A stretch of DNA of 64,000 bases from Cheilinus undulatus (lineage: Eukaryota; Chordata; Actinopteri; Labriformes; Labridae): positions 23,030,196 through 23,094,195 of the forward strand of contig NC_054873.1 in the NCBI RefSeq assembly GCF_018320785.1, read 5' to 3'. Position numbers and translations under genes: made by a program. The notes beneath the pieces were generated by a model. It was not told the origin of the DNA and ran no database searches. It worked only from the letters and a program-made list of their open reading frames with translations. Shown one piece after another: positions 49,001 through 59,140 of the stretch. Numbering within the stretch: the stretch's first letter is position 1; the number at the start of each line of letters is the position of its first letter.

Positions 49001-52000
49001 TAGTACATTTGAAAATTCACCGATAACAATAATTATTGTAATTTAGCATTAAAAATATCATTTGGGTTAAAGAGCTTCTACATATTGGTGTATTAACCAT
49101 TGCAGTGGTCCATCTGACCATGTCAGTGATGGATTGCATTAAACTTTGAATGTAAGTCCAAGCCTATCAAAGCCTATCTGGAAAACAATACATTTCTCAT
49201 GATATGGCTTGAGATCAGACAGCTTTGCAAAACCATCAGTATCTGTAAGTAGTGCCTTCAGATAGTTTTCTTTAGAAGATAAATAGAAAATTGTTCCATT
49301 TGCATATAGTGCTCCCTTAAACGTACTCAACATACTTTAATCAGTGCTGATTGTGACTATTCTTCCTCTGATTAAGCACAGGTCTTGAAACCTTCAGTCA
49401 GCTGGTGTATCAGGATGATTATGGCTTAGTAAGTCCAAATTTTCTCAAACTTACTGGGCATCTTGAGTCATTACGCCTTGAATTCACAATCTTAACTTAT
49501 CATGATTAATGTTGATGTATGTATTTCCTGGTTGTTTCTTTTTTCAGTACTTTGTGAACAAAACTGAGATTGAAGACTTCCCCCGCTTTCAGTTTAGGGC
49601 TATTTTGTTGGACACTTCGCGACACTATTTACCAGTGCAGACCATCTTAAAAACTCTGGTAATGATTAAGTGGCATACTCCAATCTTCACATCCTGTTGC
49701 AGTGATCACCATTTTTATTATCAGTGCCATTAATGTATATTTTCTTTGGTAGGATGCAATGGCCTACAGTAAGTTCAATGTGTTTCATTGGCACATTGTT
49801 GATGACCCCTCCTTCCCTTACCAGAGCCGCACCTTTCCAGACCTCTCCACAAAGGTATGTTCTGTAAATGAAGACAGCTGTTATGGATGAGGAAATGTAA
49901 ACCACCTCAAGTCATGTGTACAGAAACTGTACCTCCACTGTATTTTCCTTGAAAAAATGTTTCAGTACTTTAGAAGATGTAAATGTAGGGGTTGTATCTC
50001 ACCCTAGATCTTTTACTCAGCCTACTACATATGGATTAATAAGGCAGGAAAGCTCTGAAAGGTCACATTAACCCTGAACAAAGATTTCTGGCTATGATTC
50101 AGGGGGCTTTCCATCCGATGACTCACATCTACACACAGACTGATGTGAAAAGGGTGATCTCACATGGCCGACTGCGGGGAATAAGGATCCTTCCCGAGTT
50201 TGATTCACCTGGTCACACCAAGTCTTGGGGAAAAGGTAAAATTATTACACCAAGTGAGCTATGTTTGCTGATCAAAAACAAACGTTTTAAAATCCATATT
50301 ATCTCAGCTCTGCGCTCTTTACATAGTACTTTGAATTATGTGTAGTTTGGACCAACAGGAATACTGTCTGCCAAGTAAGACTTTATACCTTTTAATGCAC
50401 CAGTGCTAACAGCAAACAGCAAAACATTTATTAAATCTTCAGGTTGACTCACTTTGTATTGGGAGGACTCTCAGGGTTACATCTTTGGCAACAAATTCCT
50501 TTACTCATCAGACCATATTCAAAAGTCATCCAGTTTTCTCTGACATCATTCTAGGGTGGGAAGCTCAAGTCATTGTGCTACACTCCAGTCTGCATAGATA
50601 CAATGACCAGATATAGTTCAGTCAGGATCCCTTTGTCAAAAACACACATGATTTGTGATCATAATTTTTTGTTTTTATTAGCAGTTAATAATTTGCTTTT
50701 AATGCTCACATGAGATCAGTTGATCTTGATTATCTATCAGTGCTTGACTCCGTAGCCTGGCTGAACTAGTGTTATATGCTCAATTATATCTGGAAGTAAA
50801 TCTGGCTGTCTTAGTTTCAAGTTAAACCAAAACATTTGTTAATTTAGCTAACCCCACTGTCAACTCACACTTACATTCAGGAACTTACTGCTAAAAATAC
50901 CATTAACTAGGGTGTAGCTTAATGTTAACATCACTGTGGTGGTTTTTGTGGTACCAAAAGCAAAATATTGCTAACCTGATATCAGCTGGAGACGTAGTTG
51001 TTTAGCATACTTTATTGCCTTAAGGTAGCAAGAGGTTTATTAAAATTGTTTTTAGAAAGAGACATGTTTCATTTGTCCTTAAGAGGAAAGTCAATTGTTC
51101 ACTCTGTTATTGGACATGCTACATACACACAGGCTATGAGTACACAAATACACATGCACTAATAGACAGATGTCAGAGTTTTAGGAAAGGTAACCCACCG
51201 CACTGTAGATGATTAAAAACAATTCTTTTTTTGGTTCCTGCTAAATCTGATTTAATTAATACTGTCATATAGCCTCTATACAACAAAGTACAATACCACA
51301 GGAAATTAGCAGCTCTGTGAGTTGTGACTCTGTTAAATGCAAGAAATGTTATAATGTTTTATGTTGTTCTGTTCTGTTATACAAAAACACAACATTGCCC
51401 ACCATACCTATGCCGATGACACTCAGCCGTATGTTTCACTTTCTCCTGATGATCTCAGTCCTGTACATAACCTACTAAGATGCATTGATGAAATAAGCAA
51501 ATGGATGTCCCATCATTTCTAAACAAAGACAAAACTGAAATACCAATAGTCCCGCAAAAACAGAAGCAAGAGTTCATCTCCATGTCATCATTCCCTCTAC
51601 AGCACAGTGAGCATGTCATCAGAGGTGTCATCATTGATACGAATCTGAACTTTCAAAATCACATAACAGGTATTACAAAAACAGCATTCTACCACCTTAA
51701 AAACATTTCTAAATTGAGATACTTCATGTCACAATCTGACTATGAAAAGCTGGTTCATAAATTTATATCCAGCAGGCTGGATTACTGTAACGCCCTTTTT
51801 GCTCAACTTCCTAAAAAGTCAATTGGAAAGCTCTAGCTCACCCAAAACACTGCAGCCAGAGTGATTACAAGGACAAGGAAAACAGAACGTATTCCACCTG
51901 TACTGAAAAATCTTCACTGGCTTTCTGTTCAGTACAGAATTGTTTTCAAAATATTACTTCTTGTCTATAAATATTTGAATGCTATGGCACCTCAATATCT

Positions 52001-55000
52001 TTCTGACCTTCTCACTGACTACCATCCCATCAGACCTCTCCGATCATCAGGCATGCGTTTCCTCAATGTACCTAAAATTAAAACTAAAACTGGCGAAGGT
52101 GCATTTAGTCACTATGGTGCTGTCCTCTGAAACAAACTGCCTGCTGACCTGAGATCTGCTGAAACATTTGGTTCCTTCAAAAGTGGCCTTTAAATGCTGC
52201 TTTTCTCTCAAACCTTTGGCTGCTAGGTTATCTTTGTGTGAAGAATTGTTCATGGATTTGAATGTGCTCCTTTTAGGAGACTCCAACATTAGTAAATGCA
52301 AAATGCTGCACAGATTGGTGCAAGGTGTGTCTGAGATCTTTAATTATTTTGCCTGAAATTTCTGTTTTTCTTGACTCAATGGTGTATCTTTGTTGCTGTT
52401 TGTTTTGCGTCTGTTTTTATCTTCTGTAAGGCACACTGAGTTTACATTTGTATGAAACATGCTGTATAAATGAAATTGTATGATTTTTTTTTTTTCTTCA
52501 GGGCAGTCTGACCTGCTGACTCCCTGCTACAAAGGGAGCACCCCATCTGGTACTTTTGGTCCTATAAATCCAACGTTACCCTCCACATACAAGTTCATGG
52601 CAGCACTATTTAAGGAAGTGTCATCAGTATTTCCTGATTCCTATATCCACTTAGGAGGTGATGAGGTTAACTTTTCCTGCTGGTAAGCTCAAATGTTACA
52701 GAGCATTTGAATGCCTGCAAGCTGTGATGAAAAATACCAGGAATTCCTGGTTTTGAAAGTTATTTTGTTCTATTTTTTTTTCTTAGTTTTGCATAAAAAT
52801 GTGCAAGTTATGTCATTATCAAGAATTTTTACTTCTGTTCCATCCAGTCCTGCTGTTTGGACCCACTGTATGTAGTTTGATGTTTGCACATATGATGTTA
52901 TATGAAAATCTGCAGAAAAAAAACAGATATTTTTGTGGAATAAAAAGAAAGGAATCAGAAGGTACCTCATTATTAAGGCAGATGTGACTGATGAAGATAC
53001 ACGTCTCTTAAGATCACAATTACAGAAAGAAAAAAAATACTGTTTTAATACAGTTGTAACTCAGTATCTGAAAAATTATTCTTAAATAACTAGTGTAATT
53101 CACATACAGATAATTACAACCCCCTTGTTTTCTATAGGAAATCCAACCCTGATGTTCTTGCATTTATGGAGGAGATGGGTTTTGGAGGAGACTTTACCAA
53201 ACTTGAAGCATTCTACATGGAGAAGTATGTCATTTAAGGGAACATTCAGTCCATAAAGCTCTGGTAAAAAAATGCACAAAACTAACAGTAATGTTACAAA
53301 TGTCAATAACAGCATAGTGAATATCACCTCAGCTCTCAACAAGACTTCTGTAGTGTGGCAGGATGTGTTTGACTACCATGAGCAGGTAAGTGCATCCCAC
53401 TACCTTGATATTTGAAATATGTATTCTTGTGTCAGTGTTGTTTATACATGAATACAACCCTTTCATAGAATATTTCAATTTAAAAAATTAACTATAATTC
53501 AGTGTTTGACAAATAACATTACATAATTGGATGAGTTAGAATACTGAACAAGTCCATCAAGTCTGAAAGTGTTTAGCGTTGTGTTGCAGCGCAACTCTTT
53601 TGCAGTGGTGGAGGTATGGAAAGAGGGCTGTTACCTGTGTGAGGTGCGCAGAGTTGCTAAAGCAGGGCTCAGGGTGATTCTGGCCTCTCCGTGGTATCTG
53701 GACCAGCCAGGCTCCACACACAACTGGGCCCGCTACTACACTGTGTGGCCCCTTGCCTTCAAGGGTTAGAATAATGTGTGCAGTGGTTGATTGATGTTTG
53801 CAAACTGCTGTTGGTTTTTACTCTAAATGTTATTTTTAGTTACAGCTTAGTTCCCTGAAATTGTAAGATCAGTGGGCCAGACCTTTGTGACCATCAGTTC
53901 AACACAGAACATTACATAAATGGCCATGCCACTAGGTGGCATTGGTTGATTCTCATGCCTGACTGTTGAAGACACATTTATCGATCTGTGTTTCAATTTT
54001 GTATTTTATACAAAGTAAAGCTAAAAAGCATTTCACCAGTACTTTGCTAGATCCTTGAATGCTAGAAAAAATTGTTGTGTTTTCAAATTTGGACACAGTC
54101 ACACAGAGCTGGGATAACTGCAGAATAATGGCACAGTGCTGGTTGATGCACAGCCCCATGGCTTCATACATTCTCTTCCCTAAATATTGAGCATAAACAT
54201 AACATGACTGGAAGTTATTTTGCAAAGCAATTTGTGTTAACTATAAAACCACAGGTCTACAAAGGGGAGAGAGGAAATACTATCAAAACTGGACTGAAGT
54301 TCTGTAAGACTCAGACTGTTTTATCAAAAAAAAAAAAAAAAAGTTATACATGATTTACTCACTATTAATTACACAAACTGTACATGATGCTGTGTTTCTG
54401 ACTCTGTAGGAAATAGCTCTCCCTTTCGACCAAGAGGCAACCTCCAGTCCTCAAAAATCAAGCCAATGTGGAAGTGCAAAAAATTGCAATATGACGAGTG
54501 TCCACTTGAGGCTGGCTTCAGAAACACTGGAAGTCCCATACATAACACATGATAAAAAGCCTTTTTCTACACCATAAATTAACTGGTTTACAGCCTGGTT
54601 CAAAAAAACAAATGTGTCTCAATAGCTAATGTCTTCATGTCCTCTCGCTGTGCGGGGTGGGGTGTGGGTGTGTGTGTGTGTGTGTGTGTGGGGGGGGGTC
54701 CACAGTTGTTTTGATTATATTGAGGAAAAACCTTGCTGAATGCTAGCTAGCTAGCTGACAGGAAGTCAAGTTAGTTGTTGGGTTGTTAGGTTGATCCACA
54801 GTTTGGTTGAGACAGTGATTTCAATATGGAAGCTGCCGTGGATTGACTTCAAAAGCAGTTTGAGTCCGCCCATTGTAATTAGACGGCTGACATGACGCAG
54901 GGTTTGTCCAATTCTTTTTACAGTCTATGCTTTCAACACATACGTACCCCCTATTTTATAGATTTACTTTATTGATGCCATCAGACAAGTAAGACAGCTG

Positions 55001-56154
55001 TCAAATATGTGTCTTGCATGTTTGCGTCTCAGAGAGGATGATCAAGACTTGTTTCTGCAAACACTTTCAGATCAAGATGGTGAAAATACAAGACATTTTA
55101 GTATATAACACAATGATATTTAGTCTAATTGTTTAAGATAAAACTGTTTTTATTCAAGCTTAAATAAAGTCATCAAAACAATTATGAAGCAGCACAATCC
55201 ACAGATTACAAAAGGGCTGGACAGCATGTTGTTTGTCAATCTGTGCAGATTCCTAAGGACACAGTGCTGCATATCTGGAAAGGCTTACCAGCTAAATATC
55301 AGGACGAGCTCAGCAAGATCACCAAAGCTGGCATGAGGGTCCTGCTGGCGGCCCCTTGGTACATCAACCATATTTCCTATGGCCAGGACTGGCGCAACTA
55401 CTACACTGTGCAGCCACTGAACTTTTCTGGTGTGTTCATGGCCAAGTTAAATCACATCATACCAATATAAGTTGTTTCTTGTGCTGGTGATGGGGGTTGG
55501 TGATAGAAGCTTTTAACTGAAGTGCAGTAGTAAATACCAATTTTAATATTAAGTAGTTGAATTTTTATTGTAGTGTTGTGCTGAATTTCAAAGATTTTGA
55601 TTCATTACTTGTCTGTCCCTGACTTATGTGATTATTAAATGAATGCTCGCTTTTTTCCCACCTCAGGAACTGAGGAACAGAAGAAGCTGGTAATTGGGGG
55701 TGAGGTCTGCATGTGGGGAGAATACGTCGACGCAACCAATCTCAATCCACGTCTATGGTATGGAATCAAAAGGACCACAGATGTTATACTTTAACTGATA
55801 TAGTAAATGTTGCAACACTAAAAAAAAACACACACACAACACTGATTTTGTACCCAAACTTGCAGGCCAAGGGCAAGTGCTGCAGCAGAAAGACTGTGGA
55901 GTGATGAGAAGCAGACCTTCAATGTGAACAAGGCCTTTCCTCGTTTGCAGGAATTTCGCTGCAAGCTCTTGAGGTGCATTACCTTTTCTACCAAGACCAT
56001 TTAAGAAATTACCTCTGACACTTCTAAAGACATTCCTCAGAATTTTAGTCCAATTACATTTTGATGTTTGTGCTTTTCTGTCTTCTAAAGGCGTGGTATC
56101 CAGGCAGAGCCTCTATTTGTAGGACACTGCAAACATGAGTACCAAGGGATTTGA
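43025..56154 (+). CDS. hexa: Beta-hexosaminidase subunit alpha (lysosomal, GH20)
   Basis: Coding exons: 43025-43286, 43848-43952, 44060-44125, 49382-49428, 49548-49658, 49753-49854, 50103-50235, 52502-52682, 53138-53224, 53313-53385, then either 53590-53764 or 55249-55429, then 55667-55757, 55866-55973, 56091-56154. With the downstream alternative exon the product is 536 aa (human 529). A hydrophobic signal segment lies at residues 14-28. Catalytic landmarks, with human numbers: R185 (R178), D214 (D207), H269 (H262), D329-E330 (D322-E323, the acid/assistant pair in HLGGDE), W380 (W373), W399 (W392), W466 and E468 (W460, E462). It removes terminal GalNAc/GlcNAc from glycoconjugates in the lysosome; as alpha-beta heterodimer with the GM2 activator it degrades GM2. 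The ATG at 43025 puts the signal peptide near the N-terminus; one at 43007 adds six residues. An extra copy of exon 11 is described separately. Confidence 0.96.
44262..44432 (+). repeat. SINE-like dispersed repeat, copy 1
   Basis: Text of the type GGCTTTTTAGGCATTTATTT ... GACAGTGGATAGA ... GGGAGAAAGACATGCGGGAAAGG ... GCACTAGGCCATCTTAGTACCCCC is a familiar fish dispersed repeat. A second, shorter copy lies at 56915-57040. It is in hexa intron 3. Confidence 0.55.
45300..46328 (-). CDS. Tc1-family transposase, full length and uninterrupted
   Basis: 342 aa on minus from ATG 46328 to TAA 45300, the usual length for Tc1 transposases. Residues about 1-110 hold two helix-turn-helix motifs ([16 protein letters not shown]; then [14 protein letters not shown]), with a GRGRKR hook between them. 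The catalytic triad is complete: D154 (FSDESNF), D246 (QQDNAPCH) and E281 (NPTENLW), with 34 residues between D246 and E281 (DD34E). It ends in the typical GYAIKY. Such enzymes cut and paste the element at TA sites. The usual NPIENLW reads NPTENLW here. No stop or frameshift was seen, so the gene is either recent or active; transcription is unknown. Confidence 0.93.
   Translation of the reverse strand: MPKTKELCEATKAAILALLEIGMSKRQVAKKLKISKTAVHYTKKKQAEHGTTKLLAGRGRKRLSTPQEDRALICSCVRNHRQTSRDLKNEWALSRNVTCSARTVRNRLLEAGLKSHRARKKPFINERQRKAQLLFARDHKDWTVDDWAKVLFSDESNFELMPIPANLLVRRRPGAAYKPDCLAPTVKHGGGSVMIWGCFIMGGTGQMQLCEGRMNQVMYKATLENSLLPSADKLFPALNDWIFQQDNAPCHMARSVKAWMENQNIQTIPWPAQSPHLNPTENLWNIIKLKMENHKPKNKANLVEFFQQEWAAVTAEQCQKLVESMPRRMAAVIKNNGYAIKY
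46456..46836. mobile_element. TTAA-flanked MITE nested in the Tc1, copy 1
   Basis: TTAA at 46456-46459 and 46833-46836 bracket a 373-bp insert with near-perfect inverted ends (AAAGGTGCAGTGTGTAA). TTAA targets are typical of piggyBac-type elements, though the ends are not diagnostic. The internal block around 46620-46680 matches the copy at 18477 in reverse. It must have inserted after the Tc1 arrived here. Confidence 0.7.
47448..48670 (-). mobile_element. Second Tc1-family element in hexa intron 3, decayed
   Basis: The ends read TTTGCCAGAAGTATTCGCTCACC (left) and the inverse of TTGCCAAAAGTATTCACTCACC (right), a short terminal repeat. The transposase is on minus: the N-terminal DNA-binding part at 48084-48623 ([19 protein letters not shown]), the [15 protein letters not shown] end at 47609-47890. 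The frame is shifted between about 47890 and 48085, where the TCCATCCCCAAAG tandem duplication (47840-47870) also lies. It cannot make a functional protein. Confidence 0.8.
48672..49110. mobile_element. Tc1-type terminal repeat with flanking fragment
   Basis: CAGTGCTTAACAAATTTATAAGACCACC directly follows the TA that ends the preceding element. It is a well-known Tc1-family terminal repeat. The matching inverted end is not found, so the copy is truncated and its right border is a guess. Confidence 0.45.
51361..52495 (+). mobile_element. L2/CR1-type LINE fragment, 5' truncated, in hexa intron 7
   Basis: The fragment begins just before the reverse-transcriptase box YADDTQ (TATGCCGATGAC at about 51409). 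It continues through the typical carboxyl end of fish L2/CR1-like elements ([62 protein letters not shown]), with one stop at about 51834 and one at 52127. It ends with a 3' tail of the TATAAATGAAATTGTATGA type (52470-52490). The 5' part of the element is missing, as usual for LINE copies. Confidence 0.8.
53590..53764 (+). other. hexa: hexa exon 11, upstream alternative copy (11a)
   Basis: 58 codons plus one base, open throughout; acceptor TTGCAG at 53589, donor GTTAGA at 53765 (somewhat weak). It is preceded by the phase-0 end of exon 10. It keeps the family signature of this exon: EVWKEG at the W392 site (W399), [17 protein letters not shown], and [10 protein letters not shown]. At the position of human alpha Asn423 it has Asp; human beta also has Asp there (Asp453). 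At the next position it has Gln where human alpha has Arg424. The SYG triplet present in most relatives is replaced by GST. Joining it to exon 11b gives a stop at once (GAT TCC TAA), so only one copy can be used. Confidence 0.75.
54410..54950. repeat. Dispersed repeat between the two alternative hexa exons
   Basis: The stretch with GTGTCCACTTGAGGCTGGC, GGAAGTCCCATACATAACAC and the closing GTCTATGCTTTCA is a dispersed fish repeat; a related fragment is at 17390. It encloses a (GT)n run at about 54665-54690 and a GCTAG run at about 54743-54754. It takes up about a third of the DNA between exons 11a and 11b. Confidence 0.45.
55249..55429 (+). other. hexa: hexa exon 11, downstream alternative copy (11b)
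   Basis: 60 codons plus one base, phases 0 to 1, acceptor CTGTGCAG at 55248, donor GTGTGT at 55430. The translation matches the constitutive human exon 11: HIWKG with W399, [27 protein letters not shown], and [10 protein letters not shown]. Asn429 takes the place of human Asn423, a residue linked to binding of charged substrates in the alpha subunit; His replaces Arg424. This is the canonical exon for an alpha-type enzyme. Confidence 0.9.
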
Positions 56155-56354
56155 ACAACTGGATGGACTACCCTTCAAAATCAGGATTTGTTTGGAAAAG
56201 TTTGAATTTTATAATTTCACAGTTTGCTCTCAAGATGATTTTAGTAAAAAATATCTATATTTTGCGGTGCCTGTAAAGCTGATTTTGTGAGAAATACTCT
56301 TTATTTACAAGTCTTATGTTAGGTATGAACATGCTGAAATGCTTTCTCAGGGAT

Positions 56355-56640
56355 TTATGGAGAAGTATGAAAGAGGATTAGGGCCACTGAATTTTTTTTT
56401 CGTTTTTGAAATGCACAATGTTTTTTTCTAATTCTGAGATTAAAATCAGATTCCTGAGGAAAAAAAAAGCAGAATTCTGAGTTTAAAGTCAGAATTTGAG
56501 AAAAAAGTCAGAATTCTGTTCTGAGGTAAAAGTCTTCTGACTTCAATCTCAGGATTCTCACTTTTTTCTTACCAGTAAAACACAAAATTTTGTGGCTCAT
56601 GATTTTTTTCAATGGCCCTAACTCTCTTCTGTAGAGAAGG
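56355..56640. mobile_element. MITE in the hexa 3' UTR
   Basis: The left end (GAAAGAGGATTAGGGCCACTGAA) and the right end read inverted (GAAGAGAGTTAGGGCCATTGAA) match well. The inside is made of repeated AGTCAGAATTCTGAG-type units, characteristic of a fish MITE family. It lies between the hexa stop codon and its likely poly-A signal, so it is probably transcribed in the mRNA. Confidence 0.6.
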
Positions 56641-56904
56641 GACTGGATGTAGAAATGGTGGATCTCAGCACAAGTATATGCAAGAAGCATCATCGTTGTC
56701 AGGAAAACACAATATCTTATCTGTGTGACTCAACATTTTTAGACAGTCACCTTTCTTGTAATTGGACATGCAGAATGATGAATGTGGGATTTTCTATCAG
56801 ATGTGAAAAAGCTGCTTGTCTTGGACTTGTTTTCTAACCTATTTTATGCTTTTTTGTTCTTGTTTTTTGTTGTAAAATGCTTTTATTATTGATTTTTTAT
56901 GATT

Positions 56905-56910
56905 AATAAA
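56905..56910 (+). promoter_or_regulatory. Likely hexa polyadenylation signal
   Basis: AATAAA stands 751 bp after the stop codon at 56154 and is followed by a T/G-rich stretch (TTGACTTTTTTGGGGGGG). It is the first canonical signal on plus after the gene. Confidence 0.5.
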
Positions 56911-56914
56911 TTGC

Positions 56915-57040
56915 TTGACTTTTTTGGGGGGGGCTTTTTGCCTTTGTAGAAATAGGACAGTGGACAGAGAGCGGGAGGGAAAGGAGCCAATTCCACATCA
57001 CCTGCTTCGAGTACAACGGCCTTAGTACATGGGGTCATAC
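56915..57040 (+). repeat. SINE-like dispersed repeat, copy 2
   Basis: A shorter relative of the copy at 44262: GGCTTTTTGCCTTTGTAGAA, GACAGTGGACAGAGAGCGGG, AAAGGAGCC. It follows the hexa gene immediately. Confidence 0.5.
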
Positions 57041-57059
57041 AGACATAAGCACTGTTATA

Positions 57060-57500
57060 CTGGCACCCAGAATATCTCAGAGTGAAAACAGATTTTCACA
57101 AAGTAATATTAATTAAACAAAAATGTGTAATGTAAATAAATAGCTGCATAAATATTCACCCTCTTATAAAGTGACTAATTTAATTCAACAGAGAGCCAGT
57201 TTGTGCCAATTGTCTAACGATTCATGAAATGGAGTTCACCTGAGTGCAGTGAATGTGTCTCAAGTGATTGCAGTATAAAGACACCTGTGTCTGAAAGGTT
57301 CAGTCACTGGTTAATCAGTATTTCTGGCTACCATTACACCATGAAGACAAAAGAACACTCTAAGCAACTCAGAGAAAATGTTATTAAAAAGTACAAGTCA
57401 GTAACCTTGCAAAGAAGATGAATTCGCCCATTTACGTGTTTCTCCCTGGAGAATCCATCTTGCAAAGCTTCAATCTGAACAGATTGGGCTCTGCAAGAAA
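57060..57500 (+). mobile_element. Tc1 fragment: 5' region and start of the transposase
   Basis: At 57341-57410 the translation gives MKTKEHSKQLRENVIKKYKS, the very start of a Tc1-family transposase. Upstream text (TAAATATTCACCCTCTTATAAAGTGACT; GTCTGAAAGGTTCAGTCACTGG) is the matching non-coding arm. The remainder of the element is lost at about 57500, before a poly-T run. Confidence 0.7.
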
Positions 57501-57949
57501 GTGACTGGACCAATCAGGAGTAAGAGGCTGTTTTTTTTTTTTTTTTTTTGTACTTTATTGAACATTAAGGAGTAAGCGGCAGTACTTTCAGGCACGGCGA
57601 AGTCATGACGTAAGCAAGCAGCAACAAAAGGCCGGTGCAATTATGGCGTGGATGCTGCTATGGCATCAGTTTATCAGAATGGCATTTCTTCGTTAAATGA
57701 AGAACAAAGAACAGCATTGAGTTTGATTTCTTTTCAAAAACAACAAAAGTCATGTACTGACATGTCTGCAGTCGTCATGGTTCACGTTATTAAGCTCTCT
57801 ATGGAGTTTACCCCTCGGCAGGGGCGCACCTCAGTAGCAGCTATGCCACATGTTTTGTTGCTCTGTTTGGCTTGTAAAGATGTCACAGACAGAACATTCA
57901 TCCAATCACCCTGCGAGTATTTTTTCAAAGGCTCTGCCCTTTCCCAAAC

Positions 57950-59140
57950 GCTGTCTATCAGAGATTTACCAGATGGATGTGTAAAAGAAATCCATCTGGC
58001 GTGTCAGGTTAGGTGTCTTATGGATTCAGTCACATTACTAGCAGCCCAAGGTTCCCACAGAGTAACGGAAAAGTGGAACGAGCTGTACAGACTGAAAAAT
58101 CTTCTGAAGAAAGCAGCAGGCTTTACCAAGTACTCCTTACTTATAGAGCAACACCTCTTCAGAATGGATATAGTCCAGCTCAACTTCTCATAGGCAGGCG
58201 TCTTCGTACTATTGTGCCCATTCTCCCATCCCAGTTAAACCCTTTACTGCCTAAAGGCACCATGCTTGCTTTTATGGAGGAGGAGAAGATGACATCAGAT
58301 GCTAAAGTCTTCAACAGGCGTTACCGTGCAGAAACTCTGAGTGCCTTGTCACCAGGAGAACAAGTGTGGGTGACAGACATAAAAAAGATCTGGGACTGTA
58401 CTCCAGAAACATTCAACTCCAAGATCTTACCAGGGAGACCTGCCCTGGGGTGTGGTGAGAAGAAACCGACAACACCTGATACCTTTTCACACATCAGATC
58501 AAGACAGAGTTCTCTGCTGCAGCAAAGTATGCCTGAGTCAGCTGCTGAGCAGGCTCCAACATCACCTGCTGTAGTATCCAAAGACTCACCAACAGAGACT
58601 CCTACTCAAGGAAGTAGATTTGGGAGAGCCATAGTGAAACCTGTATGACTGAATTTGTGAAAACAAAAGTGACTGAACTTTGGAAAAAAAGGTGAAAAGT
58701 AAATGAGTAAAAGTTCTAAGAAAATGTTGAAAATATAGAAAAGAGCTAAAGCTAATGAGTTCGAAAAGAGTTGAAAATGTTAAGGGAGATTAAAAGTTTA
58801 ATAACCCCAAGTAATTGGCTAATGTTAACAGTGTTCCTCTCACAAAATAGTTTATAAGAACAGGCCTTTCAACAAAGAGGCAGAATAATCCTCTAAGGTC
58901 TGTCAAGACAAAGGTAGTCTACCTTTTGTTCTCTAGAAAGGGGAGCTGTGGTGTTATTGTTCTTTTACAGTGTTAGAAAATAACAGAAGAAAACGAGTTG
59001 CGTATACTCACCACTAGGAGTCATTGTCAGTACAGGATGCTATGTTCGAGGGAGTCAAGTCTTTTCTAATAAATGGAGTCAGACACGTTCAGCGGTCGTC
59101 CCATTATATGTGTTCCCTGGGTATTAAGAACGCGACACCA
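57950..59140 (+). mobile_element. Ty3/gypsy LTR retrotransposon remnant: integrase end plus LTR
   Basis: Frame 58013-58648 contains the C-terminal integrase of a gypsy element: SSPRFPQSNGKVERAVQTEK, then LLTYRATPLQNGYSPAQLL and GRRLRTIVP, then PGEQVWVTD. It lies in two overlapping frames near 58020-58190, so it is shifted. A purine-rich tract (TAGAAAGGGGAGC, 58934-58946) and an LTR follow. The gag, protease, RT and 5' LTR are absent. The part 57600-57950 carries no recognised domain. Confidence 0.75.
58949..59140 (+). repeat. LTR of the gypsy remnant
   Basis: It starts TGGTGT next to the polypurine tract and ends ACACCA, a six-base inverted end of the TG...CA kind. It contains an AATAAA signal at about 59068. 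The partner LTR is not in the window, so the length (192 bp) is inferred from the ends alone. Confidence 0.55.

Larger units (their letters stand above)
44126..49381 (+). other. hexa intron 3
   Basis: A 5.3-kb intron between codons 145 and 145 (phase 1). Most of it is mobile DNA: a SINE-like repeat, a full Tc1 (45008-46998), a second Tc1 (about 47448-48670) and a third Tc1-type terminal repeat (48672 on). The 47001-47447 stretch is not recognised. Confidence 0.8.

Noticed and set aside
57648..58193. 181-codon frame before the gypsy integrase
   Set aside because: Its second half overlaps the integrase in another frame; the first half has no recognised domain, so no separate gene is called.
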